64,000 nt of DNA from Halomonas binhaiensis. Lineage in GTDB: Bacteria; Pseudomonadota; Gammaproteobacteria; Pseudomonadales; Halomonadaceae. The notes under the pieces were generated by a model. It was not told the origin of the DNA and made no database searches. It worked only from the letters and a program-made list of their open reading frames with translations. The first letter of the stretch is position 1. Every line of letters starts with the position of its first letter. This document shows, in pieces, positions 52,840-61,843 of the stretch. The stretch covers positions 4,774,001 to 4,838,000 of the forward strand of contig NZ_CP038437.2 of assembly GCF_008329985.2 (NCBI RefSeq), read 5' to 3'. Position numbers and translations under genes: made by a program.

Positions 52840-54156
52840 ATGAACGGTGCCTCGACACAAACACTGCAAGAGACGCAGTGCGTTTCAGAGACAGCAAGCT
52901 CGCTGCGCATCTTCGGCTTGCCGTTGCCTCTTTTCTTCATTGCCTTCGCCGTCATGGCAGTGGCCATTGTCACGGATACTCTGCCGACGGGCATGATCGG
53001 CGCGTTGCTGGTGATGGTCATACTGGGGGAATTGCTCGGCTTCATCGGCGATCGCCTGCCCCTGGTCAAGACCTATCTGGGGGGAGGGGCCATCGTGGCC
53101 ATTTTCGGCGCGGCTGCGCTGGTGTACCTCAACTGGCTCCCGACGGGTGTTACCGAAAATGTCACGACCTTCATGCAAGACGGTGGCTTCCTCAACTTTT
53201 ATATCGCGGCGCTGATCACTGGCAGTATTCTAGGCATGGATTCCAAGGTTCTGGTCAAGGTGGGATCCCGCTATGCGTTACCGCTGCTGTGTTCGGTGGC
53301 TTTTGCAGGGCTGTTCGCCATGGGCGTCGGTGCCTTGCTCGGCTTTTCGCCGCAGGATGCCTTGGTCGTCATTACCTTGCCGATCATGGGCGGTGGCATG
53401 GGCGCAGGTGCGGTGCCGATGAGCCAGATTTACGAGCAGCTGCTGGGCCAGCCGGCCAGTTACTACATTTCGATTCTGGTACCGGCACTGGCGTTGGGTA
53501 ATGTCTTTGCCATCATCATTGCCGGTATGCTCAATGGATTGGCAAAGCGCTTTCCCAGCTGGACCGGAAATGGGCAGATGATGCCAGGGGTGGAGATCGA
53601 AGAACGTGAAAGTGTTTTCGATCTTTCCAAGCTGGGCATTGGCCTGGTCGCCGCACTGACATTCTTTGTTGGAGGAGAGATTCTGGGTGATGTGGTTCCC
53701 CTGCATCCCTATGCGCTGATGATCATCCTGGTCGCGCTGTTGAAGATAACCAACGTCGTACCAGAGAGTGTCAACGAAGCGGCATCCCAATGGTTCCAGT
53801 TTGTGGCCAAGAACTGGACCTTCGCCCTGCTGTTTGGCATCGGCATTGCCTATACCGACCTGGGCCAGGTCATTGATGCCATCTCACTCACCTATGTGCT
53901 TATCGTCTTCGCTGTCGTGGCCGGCGCAGCTTTTGGTGCGGGTATCGTGGGCAAGCTGGTGGGCTTCTATCCCATCGAGTCCGCGATCACCGCTGGGTTG
54001 TGCATGGCGAATATGGGGGGAACAGGTGATGTTGCGGTTCTCTCTGCAGCACGCCGCATGCAGTTGATGCCATTTGCGCAGATTTCATCACGCCTTGGTG
54101 GTGCACTGATTCTGTTGATCTCAAGCATCATCGTGCCGATGTTCTTCGCTGGATAG
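52840..54156 (+). CDS. 2-hydroxycarboxylate transporter family protein (citrate/malate type)
   Basis: 438 residues, multispanning. GGGMGAGAVPMSQIYE near residues 185-200 is the first reentrant-loop signature of the 2HCT family (CitS, CitP, MaeN), and GLCMANMGGTGDVAVLSAARRM near the C-terminus is the second. The family imports citrate or malate with sodium or protons, or by exchange. Divergent from the CitA/CitB-like two-component genes across about 220 bp, so it is their likely target. Ends with a strong terminator. Confidence 0.93.
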   Translation: MNGASTQTLQETQCVSETASSLRIFGLPLPLFFIAFAVMAVAIVTDTLPTGMIGALLVMVILGELLGFIGDRLPLVKTYLGGGAIVAIFGAAALVYLNWLPTGVTENVTTFMQDGGFLNFYIAALITGSILGMDSKVLVKVGSRYALPLLCSVAFAGLFAMGVGALLGFSPQDALVVITLPIMGGGMGAGAVPMSQIYEQLLGQPASYYISILVPALALGNVFAIIIAGMLNGLAKRFPSWTGNGQMMPGVEIEERESVFDLSKLGIGLVAALTFFVGGEILGDVVPLHPYALMIILVALLKITNVVPESVNEAASQWFQFVAKNWTFALLFGIGIAYTDLGQVIDAISLTYVLIVFAVVAGAAFGAGIVGKLVGFYPIESAITAGLCMANMGGTGDVAVLSAARRMQLMPFAQISSRLGGALILLISSIIVPMFFAG

Positions 54157-54203
54157 CGCAGAGACTATTGTTGCTGAAAAGCCCTGGATAAAAGACTTCA
54201 ATG

Positions 54204-54229
54204 AAAAGCGCTCTTCGGAGCGCTTTTTT
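54204..54229 (+). terminator. terminator after the 2HCT transporter gene
   Basis: AAAAGCGCTC and GAGCGCTTTT pair over 10 bp with a TTCG tetraloop, followed by a run of T. A classical intrinsic terminator. Confidence 0.95.
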
Positions 54230-54366
54230 ATGGGTATCTTTTTATTTGTTTCTTGTTCATGCAGGTCCGGCAAAGCGCTGGAAAAGAATAAAAAGCCATG
54301 CCAATGTATGTTTGGCTGTCTGCAGGTACTGCGGAACGGATCAATCATTGTTCATGGGAAGGCATC

Positions 54367-55272
54367 ATGTCAGCCAGGCTGGAGCAACGCACACTTAAAT
54401 TATCCATCGCGACGACACTGACCGTTGCCTCTCTCGGGATTCTTTTTGGCCTGGTTTCGGGGGCTCAGTCGATCATTTTTGATGGTGTCTTTTCAGCGAT
54501 AGACTCGGCCATATCCGCCTTGTCGCTATTCGTGGCGAGACTGCTTGTGCGTGAGACCAGTCAGCGCTTCCAGCACGGTTACTGGCATCTGGAGCCTTTG
54601 GTGGCGGCGCTTAATGGCACTATTCTTCTTGTTCTATGCTTTTACGCACTCATCAATGCCGTGCGTGGATTGATCGGGGGTGGTCATGAGCTGGATTTTG
54701 GCCCTGCAACAGTTTATGCGGTGATTGTGGCGACGATATGCTTTGGCATGTACGGGTACGAAAGACGTATCAATAAGCGTGTGGATTCTGAATTCCTGCG
54801 CATTGATACCCAGAGCTGGCTGATGGCCGGGCTGATCACGTCGGCACTGCTTGGGGCTTTTGTCCTGGCCTGGATACTGGAATCTACTTCTTATGCATAC
54901 CTGACACGCTATGCAGACTCTTTCCTATTGACCATATTGACGCTTTGTTTCATTCCCGTGCCCATGGCAACCATTCGACGGGCATTCAAGGAGATTTTTC
55001 TCATGGCACCGAGCTTTCTGGATCAGGAAGTACATGACGCCATGGAGCCGGTCATGAAACGTGAAGGACTACTGGAATATTATAGTCATGTCGCCAAGAG
55101 TGGCAGAAACCATGTCATTGAAATTCATGTCCTGACGACACCCGAGTTCGCAATGAATCATGGAGTGGTGGTCATGGATGAGATACGAGAACAGATTAGC
55201 TCAAGTATAAGTATTCCCCCGCAGCGGCGTTGGTTCACGGTCGCCTTTACTGCAGATGAGCGTTGGCTTTGA
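54367..55272 (+). CDS. cation diffusion facilitator family transporter
   Basis: 301 residues from the ATG at 54367 with GGGAAGG upstream; the frame is open from 54298. About five to six hydrophobic helices, with FDGVFSAIDSAISALSL carrying the TM2-type Asp residues and HGYWHLEPL after it, followed by a soluble C-terminal domain (VIEIHVL, ...FTVAFT). CDF proteins export Zn, Co, Fe or related ions in exchange for protons. The motif is more divergent than in ZitB/FieF, so the metal cannot be named. Confidence 0.8.
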   Translation: MSARLEQRTLKLSIATTLTVASLGILFGLVSGAQSIIFDGVFSAIDSAISALSLFVARLLVRETSQRFQHGYWHLEPLVAALNGTILLVLCFYALINAVRGLIGGGHELDFGPATVYAVIVATICFGMYGYERRINKRVDSEFLRIDTQSWLMAGLITSALLGAFVLAWILESTSYAYLTRYADSFLLTILTLCFIPVPMATIRRAFKEIFLMAPSFLDQEVHDAMEPVMKREGLLEYYSHVAKSGRNHVIEIHVLTTPEFAMNHGVVVMDEIREQISSSISIPPQRRWFTVAFTADERWL

Positions 55273-55379
55273 TCTATATAACGGAAGATAAGGAAAAAAT
55301 CGTCATATACAGAGATGTATAAAGATTCTTTTCTTTTGCGTGATATATTGATCGCTGGTTTATATGTTAAGGCGTTAAA

Positions 55380-56159
55380 ATGAAAAAGATTTATGCCACT
55401 GCCGCCTGTGCCGTGCTGCTCCAGGCCTGTGCATCTTCTTCTGCCACGCAAATGTCCCAGCATCCTGACCAGGCAACATTGGAAGGTTATGACTGGAGTC
55501 TGGTATCTGCGGTGGATTCCGCTGGCCAGTCTGTTTCAGCCATCCAGTTGGATGCGGATACGCCGCTGGCGCTGTCCTTCTCGGATGAAGCGCTGAGTAT
55601 CCGAGGCGGATGCAACAATCAGTCGGGAGCCTACCAGTACGATCAGGGCAGCCTGAGTGTCAGCCCGTTGCGTGCGACTTTGATGGCCTGCTCCGCTGAG
55701 CTGATGAAGCGCGATGCAGAAGTGGCCGCGCGCTTGGCAGATCCTTTGCAGGCATCGATAGTGGAAGATGGCGACCAGCCTGTGCTGACACTGACGACAG
55801 CCAGTGGTGATGAGCTGACCTTCTCCGGAGAGCCGACCCCGGAAACGCTCTACGGCAGCGAAGGCAAGACAGTCTTTCTGGAGGTGGCGGCCGAGACTGT
55901 AGCGTGCAGCCATCCGATGATTCCTGACTATCAATGTCTCAAGGTACGCGAGCGTCAGTATGATGACTCCGGCATCAAGATGCCGACCGAAGGCGACTGG
56001 CAACTGCTGTACCAGCCCATTCAGGGGTACGAACATCAGGATGGTCGGAGCACGGTACTGAGAACCAAGCAGTACGAGTGGAAGAACCCTCCCCAGGATG
56101 TTTCTTCAACCGTATATGTGCTCGACATGGTGGTTGAACAGAACGCTGAAGCGAACTAA
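55380..56159 (+). CDS. META-domain lipoprotein with C-terminal DUF4377
   Basis: 259 residues. Lipobox LLQAC at about 13-17 predicts a lipid-anchored envelope protein. Residues 34-130 form a META/HslJ-type domain (YDWSLVSAVD, IRGGCNNQSGAYQ, LMACSAELMKRD), and residues 160-255 match DUF4377 (VFLEVAAETVACSHPMIPDYQCLKVRE). HslJ-type domains are tied to heat or novobiocin resistance in E. coli; the role here is unknown. Two hairpins follow the gene. Confidence 0.88.
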   Translation: MKKIYATAACAVLLQACASSSATQMSQHPDQATLEGYDWSLVSAVDSAGQSVSAIQLDADTPLALSFSDEALSIRGGCNNQSGAYQYDQGSLSVSPLRATLMACSAELMKRDAEVAARLADPLQASIVEDGDQPVLTLTTASGDELTFSGEPTPETLYGSEGKTVFLEVAAETVACSHPMIPDYQCLKVRERQYDDSGIKMPTEGDWQLLYQPIQGYEHQDGRSTVLRTKQYEWKNPPQDVSSTVYVLDMVVEQNAEAN

Positions 56160-56170
56160 CTAAGCACTTT

Positions 56171-56213
56171 TTGAGAGCTGGGCTCAATCAGTCCTGTTGA
56201 ATTCAGCTCTCAA
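56171..56213 (+). repeat. 10-bp inverted repeat after the META lipoprotein gene
   Basis: TTGAGAGCTG and CAGCTCTCAA are perfect complements separated by 23 bases. It lies 11 bases past the stop codon. GAGAGCTGGG-like sequence recurs a third time immediately after. May be part of the terminator region. Confidence 0.55.
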
Positions 56214-56238
56214 GAGCTGGGCAGGCGGTATGGCACAT

Positions 56239-56273
56239 CAGGCCAGGAGATGGCTGTTCCATCTCCTGGCCTG
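56239..56273. terminator. strong hairpin between convergent genes
   Basis: CAGGCCAGGAGATGG and CCATCTCCTGGCCTG pair perfectly over 15 bp with a five-base loop. It sits between the convergent lipoprotein and metallo-hydrolase genes and has little T tract on either side, but is stable enough to act in both directions. Confidence 0.75.
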
Positions 56274-56303
56274 TCGTCATTGCAGAGCGAGTATCTCGTC
56301 CTG

Positions 56304-57215
56304 TCAGTAGATATCCAGATCATTGGCGAGCACGACATCGCCGTTATAGTGTGCTTTCACCTCATCGACGACGCCCTCTATCGGAGCTGCGTAATGCAGC
56401 ACATGGTAGAGCACCAGACGCTTGGGCTGGGCCTGCTGGGCCAATTCCGCCAGTTCTGTGGTCAGGGTGTGAGCATATTGATGATAGGCCTGCCAGTCTT
56501 CGGAAAGTTCCTGCCAGCCCTCATGACTGATGACCTCATGGAACAGGAGGTCGGCACCTTCTGCTTGCCGCATGACTTCTTCGTTAAAGGAAGTGTCTCC
56601 CGAAAGCACGATGGTCTTGTCGGGAGTGGTGATCTTGTATCCGTAAGCCTTATCCCAGTCACCATGTGAGACCGGGAAAGCCTCGATCTTGATACCGTTC
56701 TCTGCGAGTACGACGCCAGGGCTGTCAATTTCGGTGACATTGGCCCGGTAGGCTTCTCGGTTGGTAATCGGGCTTTTATCTTTCAGGCGAGTTTGAGTGT
56801 CTTCCGCGAGCATGGCATTGGCACCCTCGCTCATCGCTTGAGTCCCGTCTGGTCCAAATACCTGAATTTGCTGCTCGCGACGCCACCAGTAGGTACCGAT
56901 CAGTTCGGGGTAGTCGAGAATATGGTCGCTGTGCAGATGCGTCAGGAAGAGATGATTGATCCGGGTCGGATACAGTGCGTCGATATCATACTTTTCGTAA
57001 GCCTGTATCGCGCGCTGTACAACGCCAGCCCCAATATCAAACACATAAGCCTCATCGTTATAGATGACAGCAATGCTGGAACCGGCACGCTCGCCATTGG
57101 GTACTGGGGTGCCGGTACCTAACATGACAACTTGCGTTTCGGCATTGGCACACGCGGATGCGGCGATACCAAGAACAACGAAAGGGATGGCCAGGAGGAC
57201 CTTGGTTTTGGACAT
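56304..57215 (-). CDS. exported metallo-beta-lactamase-fold hydrolase (RNase Z/arylsulfatase-like group)
   Basis: 303 residues from the ATG at 57215; the much longer open frame upstream has no similarity. A signal peptide (LLAIPFVVLGIAASACANA) precedes the MBL domain: VMLGTGTPVPNGERAGSS, then His93-x-His95-x-Asp97-His98, and the downstream VSHGD and LSGDTSFNEEV segments with further ligands. The subgroup includes arylsulfatases and RNase Z-like enzymes; the export signal makes RNase Z unlikely. Substrate unknown. Confidence 0.85.
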   Translation of the reverse strand: MSKTKVLLAIPFVVLGIAASACANAETQVVMLGTGTPVPNGERAGSSIAVIYNDEAYVFDIGAGVVQRAIQAYEKYDIDALYPTRINHLFLTHLHSDHILDYPELIGTYWWRREQQIQVFGPDGTQAMSEGANAMLAEDTQTRLKDKSPITNREAYRANVTEIDSPGVVLAENGIKIEAFPVSHGDWDKAYGYKITTPDKTIVLSGDTSFNEEVMRQAEGADLLFHEVISHEGWQELSEDWQAYHQYAHTLTTELAELAQQAQPKRLVLYHVLHYAAPIEGVVDEVKAHYNGDVVLANDLDIY

Positions 57216-57427
57216 TCTGCTAATACACTCCCGTTGCATTTGTTCGTAATACGGACTTTTTTGCGATAAGCGCACATGGCAGCGTAAGTGCATCCGAATC
57301 GAGTGGAAATGGCACTTAAGTCGGGGGAGCTGGTGGCAAGGTATCGAAACGAGCCACCTGCAGAGCAGTGTTGTCACTGTCGTTCCACAGGTGGCGGCGT
57401 GTTGTAGGTGTAGATCAGTGTTGGTCG

Positions 57428-58690
57428 TCAGGCATCGCGCCGGGCCGGTTTTACCAGCCACTCGCGGCCCTTGAGCATGGCATTCCAGTATAGCCACGGC
57501 AGCTGGCGAGCCTTGATCCACCAGGCCAGCCGGGTCGCCTGTGTCGCTTCATTCACCCAGCGAGGGAAGGTCGGCTGCAGTTGACCGTTATAGCCGAACT
57601 CGGCCAGTACCACGCGCCCTCGCTCCACGGTCAGCGGGCAGGCGCCATAACCGAGATAGGCTGCGGTCAGCGGCTGGTCGTCGATGGAGGCCAGCAGGTT
57701 TTCCGCCACGACAGGTGCCTGCTTGCGTACGGCGGCGGCAGTCTTTGCGTTGCTGGTTCCACTGACATCCCCCAGGCCAAAGATGTCAGGATGATGGACG
57801 TGTTGAAGTGTCTCTGGATTCAGTTCGAGCCAGCCTGCGGCATCGGCAAGGCCAGATGTGGCAATGAATGTGGGAGCCCGCTGAGGCGGCACGACGTGAA
57901 GCAGGTCGAAGGAGCGTTCCTGCTGGTGTTCCCCATCTTCCCCGGTGACAGCAAAGCAGGCGGTTTTCGATGGGCCATCCACGGCGATCAGACGATGCTG
58001 ATAGTTCACGTCGATGTCGTAACGAGAGATGTAGCGCTCGAGAGCCGGGACAAAGGCCGATACCCCGAACAATACCGGTGCGGCATTGCAGAAGCTCACC
58101 TCGATATCCGCCAGGTGCCCCTGACGGCGCCAGTGGTCGCAGGACAGGTACATGGCCTTTTGCGGGGCGCCCGCACACTTTATCGGCATCGGGGGCTGGG
58201 TGAACAGCGCGCGCCCCTTCTTCAATGACTGCACCTGTTCCCAGGTATAGGGCGCCAGGTCATAGCGATAGTTGGACGTTACGCCGTGCTGGCCGAGCGT
58301 TGCTTCGAGCCCTTCTATCGCCCCCCAGTCGAGCACAAGTCCGGGTGCGACCACCAGCCGGGTGTAGCCCAGGCGATGGCCGTCAGCGAGCGTGACCTCA
58401 TGGGCATGTGGATCGATTCGCTCAGCGTGAGTGGTATAGCGGGTTGCTTGAGAAGGAATGACCGCGGTCATGTCGCGCCGGGTATCCGTGGCGGAAAACA
58501 CGCCATTGCCTACCAGTGTCCAGCCAGGCTGATAGTAATGTGATGTGGCAGGCTCGATGATGGCGATGTCCAGATCGCCACGTCGTTTGAGCAGGCTTGC
58601 GCTGACAGCGATGCCCGCTGCACCGCCTCCGATGATCACGACATCATGGTGGCTCGGGGACGTGTGGGGTGTGGCTGTCGTATGGCTCAT
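57428..58690 (-). CDS. sulfide:quinone oxidoreductase-like FAD enzyme
   Basis: 420 residues from the ATG at 58690, which has GGAG nine bases upstream. FAD-binding HDVVIIGGGAAGIAVSASLL at the start, second dinucleotide-binding region, and conserved VVAPGLVLDW and GLGDVSGTSNAKTAAAVRKQAP of the SQR family (mitochondrial-like, type II). It oxidises sulfide to a persulfide and reduces quinone at the membrane surface. It follows the persulfide-dioxygenase-like gene by about 55 bases, so both belong to one sulfide-detoxification operon. Confidence 0.88.
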   Translation of the reverse strand: MSHTTATPHTSPSHHDVVIIGGGAAGIAVSASLLKRRGDLDIAIIEPATSHYYQPGWTLVGNGVFSATDTRRDMTAVIPSQATRYTTHAERIDPHAHEVTLADGHRLGYTRLVVAPGLVLDWGAIEGLEATLGQHGVTSNYRYDLAPYTWEQVQSLKKGRALFTQPPMPIKCAGAPQKAMYLSCDHWRRQGHLADIEVSFCNAAPVLFGVSAFVPALERYISRYDIDVNYQHRLIAVDGPSKTACFAVTGEDGEHQQERSFDLLHVVPPQRAPTFIATSGLADAAGWLELNPETLQHVHHPDIFGLGDVSGTSNAKTAAAVRKQAPVVAENLLASIDDQPLTAAYLGYGACPLTVERGRVVLAEFGYNGQLQPTFPRWVNEATQATRLAWWIKARQLPWLYWNAMLKGREWLVKPARRDA

Positions 58691-58746
58691 GAAAGGCTCC
58701 ATTGGGGTAGAGATACGTCCGTTTTACGCAGGATTCGCAGAAGAGG

Positions 58747-59616
58747 TCAGAAGCGGCCAATAGGCACCTTGAGATAGACATTGCCATCATCTTCCTCTGG
58801 TGGAAGGTGGCCGGCCCGCATGTTGATCTGCACCGAGGGCAACAGCAGCCGTGGCATACCCAGGGAGGCATCGCGTTCGGTGCGTAGCCTGACAAAGGCC
58901 TCTTCGCTCACGCCGTTGCCGATATGAATGTTATGGCGGCGCTGTTCGGCCACGCTGGTCTGATACTGGTAGGTATCACGTCCGGGAGCCTTGTAGTCGT
59001 GGCACAGAAAGAGGCGTGTCTCGTCGGGCAATGCCAGTACCTTCTGGATCGATCGGTAGAGGGTGCGTGGGTCGCCGCCAGGGAAGTCACAACGTGCTGT
59101 GCCGTAATCAGGCATGAACAGGGTATCACCGACAAAGGCGGCATCACCGATCACATAGGTCAGACACGCCGGGGTATGGCCAGGGGTGTGGAGCACATAC
59201 CCCTCAAGGTGGCCAATATGGAAATGGTCCCCGTCTGTGAAGAGGCGGTGGAACTGGCTGCCGTCCCGGGCAAATTCACTGCCTGCATTGAACACCTTGC
59301 CGAAGGTTTCCTGAACGGTGGTGATGTGGGCACCAATGGCGGTCTTGCCTCCCAGTTTCTCATGCAGGTAGGGGGCTGCCGAGAGGTGGTCTGCATGCAC
59401 ATGGGTTTCGAGAATCCATTCAACTTCAAGGCCTTCATGCTTGATGAAGTCGATGATAGCGGCAGCAGAGTCCATGTCGATGCGCCCGGCGGCATAGTCG
59501 AAGTCCAGTACTGAGTCGAGAATAGCGCAGGTGGCCGAATCGGGATCGCGTACCACATAGCTGAACGTATTGGTGGGCTCGTTGAAGAAAGCCCTGACGA
59601 TGGGCTGTCCGGACAT
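58747..59616 (-). CDS. persulfide dioxygenase-like MBL-fold protein (Blh/ETHE1 type)
   Basis: 289 residues from the ATG at 59616 with GGAGG upstream. The MBL motif His72-x-His74-x-Asp76-His77 (THVHADH), the later HTPGHTPACLTY and FVGDTLFMPDYGTARCDFPGG are those of Blh/ETHE1 persulfide dioxygenases, which oxidise glutathione persulfide to sulfite with a mononuclear iron. Upstream of the SQR-like gene, as in Blh-containing operons of other bacteria. No separate rhodanese gene or ArsR-type regulator is nearby. Confidence 0.88.
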   Translation of the reverse strand: MSGQPIVRAFFNEPTNTFSYVVRDPDSATCAILDSVLDFDYAAGRIDMDSAAAIIDFIKHEGLEVEWILETHVHADHLSAAPYLHEKLGGKTAIGAHITTVQETFGKVFNAGSEFARDGSQFHRLFTDGDHFHIGHLEGYVLHTPGHTPACLTYVIGDAAFVGDTLFMPDYGTARCDFPGGDPRTLYRSIQKVLALPDETRLFLCHDYKAPGRDTYQYQTSVAEQRRHNIHIGNGVSEEAFVRLRTERDASLGMPRLLLPSVQINMRAGHLPPEEDDGNVYLKVPIGRF

Positions 59617-60035
59617 CTGAGTTGCCTCCGATGGTGACAAACGGGTGGAGTGCCGGGGGCGGTTGGTTCGCTCCAGCGACGTCGCAGACCCTCATCATAG
59701 ACCTCTGTATTTGTATAAACATATACTTATTTTGAATAAGCTATTTGTCTGGCCTTGACCTTCTCGCACTGGCAGGGAGGATAGCGGCGCCACATGAAGC
59801 GATATCAACAGCTAAGGCATGGCTTTGTGGTGGAAAAACATTCTCTTCACGTGGCCTTGAATGGAAAAATATTCTTGTTCGGCGTCAGTGGATGATAATG
59901 ATGAAATCCTGTTCTCTCCCTCTACGCTTAATATGTTCCATGCCGTCCCCTCATGATCCTGGGGCAATGCGGTACGGGTTCGATGTATGAATTTTTCGTA
60001 TGAATTTCCCTGTATGAAAACCAGGTGCGAATGCC
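59617..60035. other. divergent intergenic region of the sulfur module
   Basis: About 420 bp between the persulfide-dioxygenase-like gene and the cds1-like gene. Short open frames exist on both strands but none has a recognisable product. An AT-rich block near 59705-59745 contains CTTATT-TTG-AATAAG (59726-59740), a palindrome that could bind a regulator for the minus-strand operon. Confidence 0.45.
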
Positions 60036-61082
60036 ATGTGTGAATGGGTACGTAATGCCATGCGGCTGCTGGACAGCGATCAGCGTCGATCCGCTGATAC
60101 ACACTTGTATCGACTGGATATCCCCGGGCTCGAGGCGGCGGGTATCGATATCTATCTGAAGGATGAAAGTACTCATCCCAGCGGCAGTCTCAAGCACCGC
60201 CTGGCCAGGTCGCTGTTCCTGCATGCTATCTGCAGCGGCAAGATCCAGGAAGGCACGCCCGTCATCGAAGCCTCTTCAGGCAGCACAGCGGTTTCCGAAG
60301 CCTATTTTGCCCGTTTGCTAGGGTTGCCATTCACGGCTGTCATGCCGGCGAGTACCGCAGGCAGCAAGATTGCACAGATCGAAAGGCTTGGCGGCACCTG
60401 CCACTTCGTCACGCGCTCTTCTCAGGTCTATACGGCGGCCCGGCAGCTGTCCGAGGAGCGGGAAGGGCACTATATGGACCAGTTCACCTATGCCGAGAGT
60501 GCGACTGATTGGCGAGGTAACAACAACATCGCTGAAAGCATCTTTCGTCAGATGGAAATGGAACGTCATGCGACGCCATATGCCGTGGTGATGAGTGCTG
60601 GAACCGGAGGTACGTCGGCGACCATCGGGCGCTATATCCGCTATTGTGGACATGCGACCCGGCTGGTGGTGGTCGACCCGGAAAACTCGGTATTTCATGA
60701 CAGCTATCAACGGCGGGATCCGAGCCTGACGATCGAGGCCAGCAGCCGGATCGAGGGAATCGGCCGACCTCGTGTGGAGCCTTCCTTTCTGCCCGAGGTC
60801 ATCGACGAGATGTTGCAGGTCGCGGATGCCTCCTCCATTGCGGCTATTCATTGGCTGGAACAGCGCCTGGGCCGTAAGGCGGGTGGTTCCACGGGTACTA
60901 ACTTGTGGGGAGCCCTGACAATTGCGCAACGCATGCGCAGTGATGGCCACCAGGGTTCCATCGTGACCTTGATGTGTGATGGTGGTGAGCGTTACCTGGA
61001 TACCTACTATGATGCCGACTGGATCAAGCGGCAGTTTGGTTCGCTGGAACAACCGACGACATGGTTGAACAGCTTTCTCTAG
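60036..61082 (+). CDS. cds1: PLP-dependent L-cysteine desulfhydrase, Cds1-like
   Basis: 348 residues of the cysteine synthase fold. Lys53 in [14 protein letters not shown] is the Schiff-base lysine; [35 protein letters not shown] and [15 protein letters not shown] match the Cds1 group described in mycobacteria, which breaks cysteine to pyruvate, ammonia and sulfide. That activity fits its position beside sulfide- and persulfide-oxidising genes and an Lrp-type regulator. A cysteine synthase activity is a less likely alternative. Confidence 0.85.
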   Translation: MCEWVRNAMRLLDSDQRRSADTHLYRLDIPGLEAAGIDIYLKDESTHPSGSLKHRLARSLFLHAICSGKIQEGTPVIEASSGSTAVSEAYFARLLGLPFTAVMPASTAGSKIAQIERLGGTCHFVTRSSQVYTAARQLSEEREGHYMDQFTYAESATDWRGNNNIAESIFRQMEMERHATPYAVVMSAGTGGTSATIGRYIRYCGHATRLVVVDPENSVFHDSYQRRDPSLTIEASSRIEGIGRPRVEPSFLPEVIDEMLQVADASSIAAIHWLEQRLGRKAGGSTGTNLWGALTIAQRMRSDGHQGSIVTLMCDGGERYLDTYYDADWIKRQFGSLEQPTTWLNSFL

Positions 61083-61118
61083 GTCACTCGCTCCAGGTCA
61101 TTCGCTCTAGGCCACTCG
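61081..61118. repeat. three short tandem repeats between convergent genes
   Basis: AGGTCACTCGCTCC, AGGTCATTCGCTCT and AGGCCACTCGCATC follow one another between the cds1-like stop and the Lrp gene. No hairpin is seen, so no terminator can be assigned here. Confidence 0.6.
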
Positions 61119-61120
61119 CA

Positions 61121-61588
61121 TCATGCGATCGGGAATGCGGTGGTGTATTTGATCTGTTCCATGGCGAAGTTTGAACTGACGTTGGTCAGACCTTCGGTGC
61201 TATTGATCAGTTTCTTGTAGAAGGCGTCATAGGCGCCAATGTCGCGCACAACGACGCGCAGCATGTAGTCCCATTCACCTGACATGCGGTAGAACTCCAC
61301 CACTTCCTCGAAGCTCATCACCGTCTTGGCGAATGTTTCCAGCCAGCACTTGTCATGACGCTGTGTCTTGATCTGCACGAAGACCGAGAGACCAAGCCCC
61401 AGCTTTTCCGGATTAAGCAGGGCAACCCGGCTCCGAATGTAGCCGTTTTCTGCCAGGCGCTTGACGCGTTTCCAGCATGGCGTGGTGGAAAGGTTTACTG
61501 CTTCCGCGAGCTCCTTTATGGAAAGGGAGGCATCGCGTTGCAGGAGAAAGAGAATATGACGATCGAAGCCATCCAGGCTGGAAGGCAT
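61121..61588 (-). CDS. Lrp/AsnC family transcriptional regulator
   Basis: 155 residues: N-terminal HTH (FDRHILFLLQRDASLSIKELAEAVNLSTTPCWKRVKRLAENGYI) and a C-terminal RAM domain (VFVQIKTQRHDKCW, GEWDYMLRVVVRDIGAYD). AGGAGGGGGG precedes the ATG. Convergent to the cds1-like gene; Lrp-type regulators beside cysteine desulfhydrase genes commonly respond to cysteine, inferred here. Confidence 0.92.
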   Translation of the reverse strand: MPSSLDGFDRHILFLLQRDASLSIKELAEAVNLSTTPCWKRVKRLAENGYIRSRVALLNPEKLGLGLSVFVQIKTQRHDKCWLETFAKTVMSFEEVVEFYRMSGEWDYMLRVVVRDIGAYDAFYKKLINSTEGLTNVSSNFAMEQIKYTTAFPIA

Positions 61589-61782
61589 AACCCCCCTCCT
61601 ACATATCGGAAGCGAGAATGATAATTCTACTTCTATAAATATATATTTCTAATACCAATTTTGCGTTCACAATGCCATAAAGTTCAAGAGATGTTGTGTA
61701 AAATTGTACTTAAATCAGTAATATGTGGTAGGCGATAAGCACGCTTACCAGTTCATCCTAAAGACTGGTTAATGATGGTGTC

Positions 61783-61808
61783 GAAATGCGTGCAAGAAAT
61801 GCGTGCAA
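61783..61808. repeat. 13-bp tandem duplication downstream of fliA
   Basis: GAAATGCGTGCAA occurs twice back to back, then a partial third copy (GAAATGGGT). A small inverted repeat (ACCAGT...ACTGGT, 61747-61769) lies just before. The 255-bp gap between the Lrp and fliA genes is otherwise AT-rich and without a gene. Confidence 0.6.
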
Positions 61809-61843
61809 GAAATGGGTCGCCAAGGAAGATGCCTGTACAGGTT

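Noticed and set aside
59745..59990. 81-codon frame in the sulfur module gap
   Set aside because: No start signal, mixed composition and no family; an overlapping minus-strand frame at 59812-60102 is equally weak.
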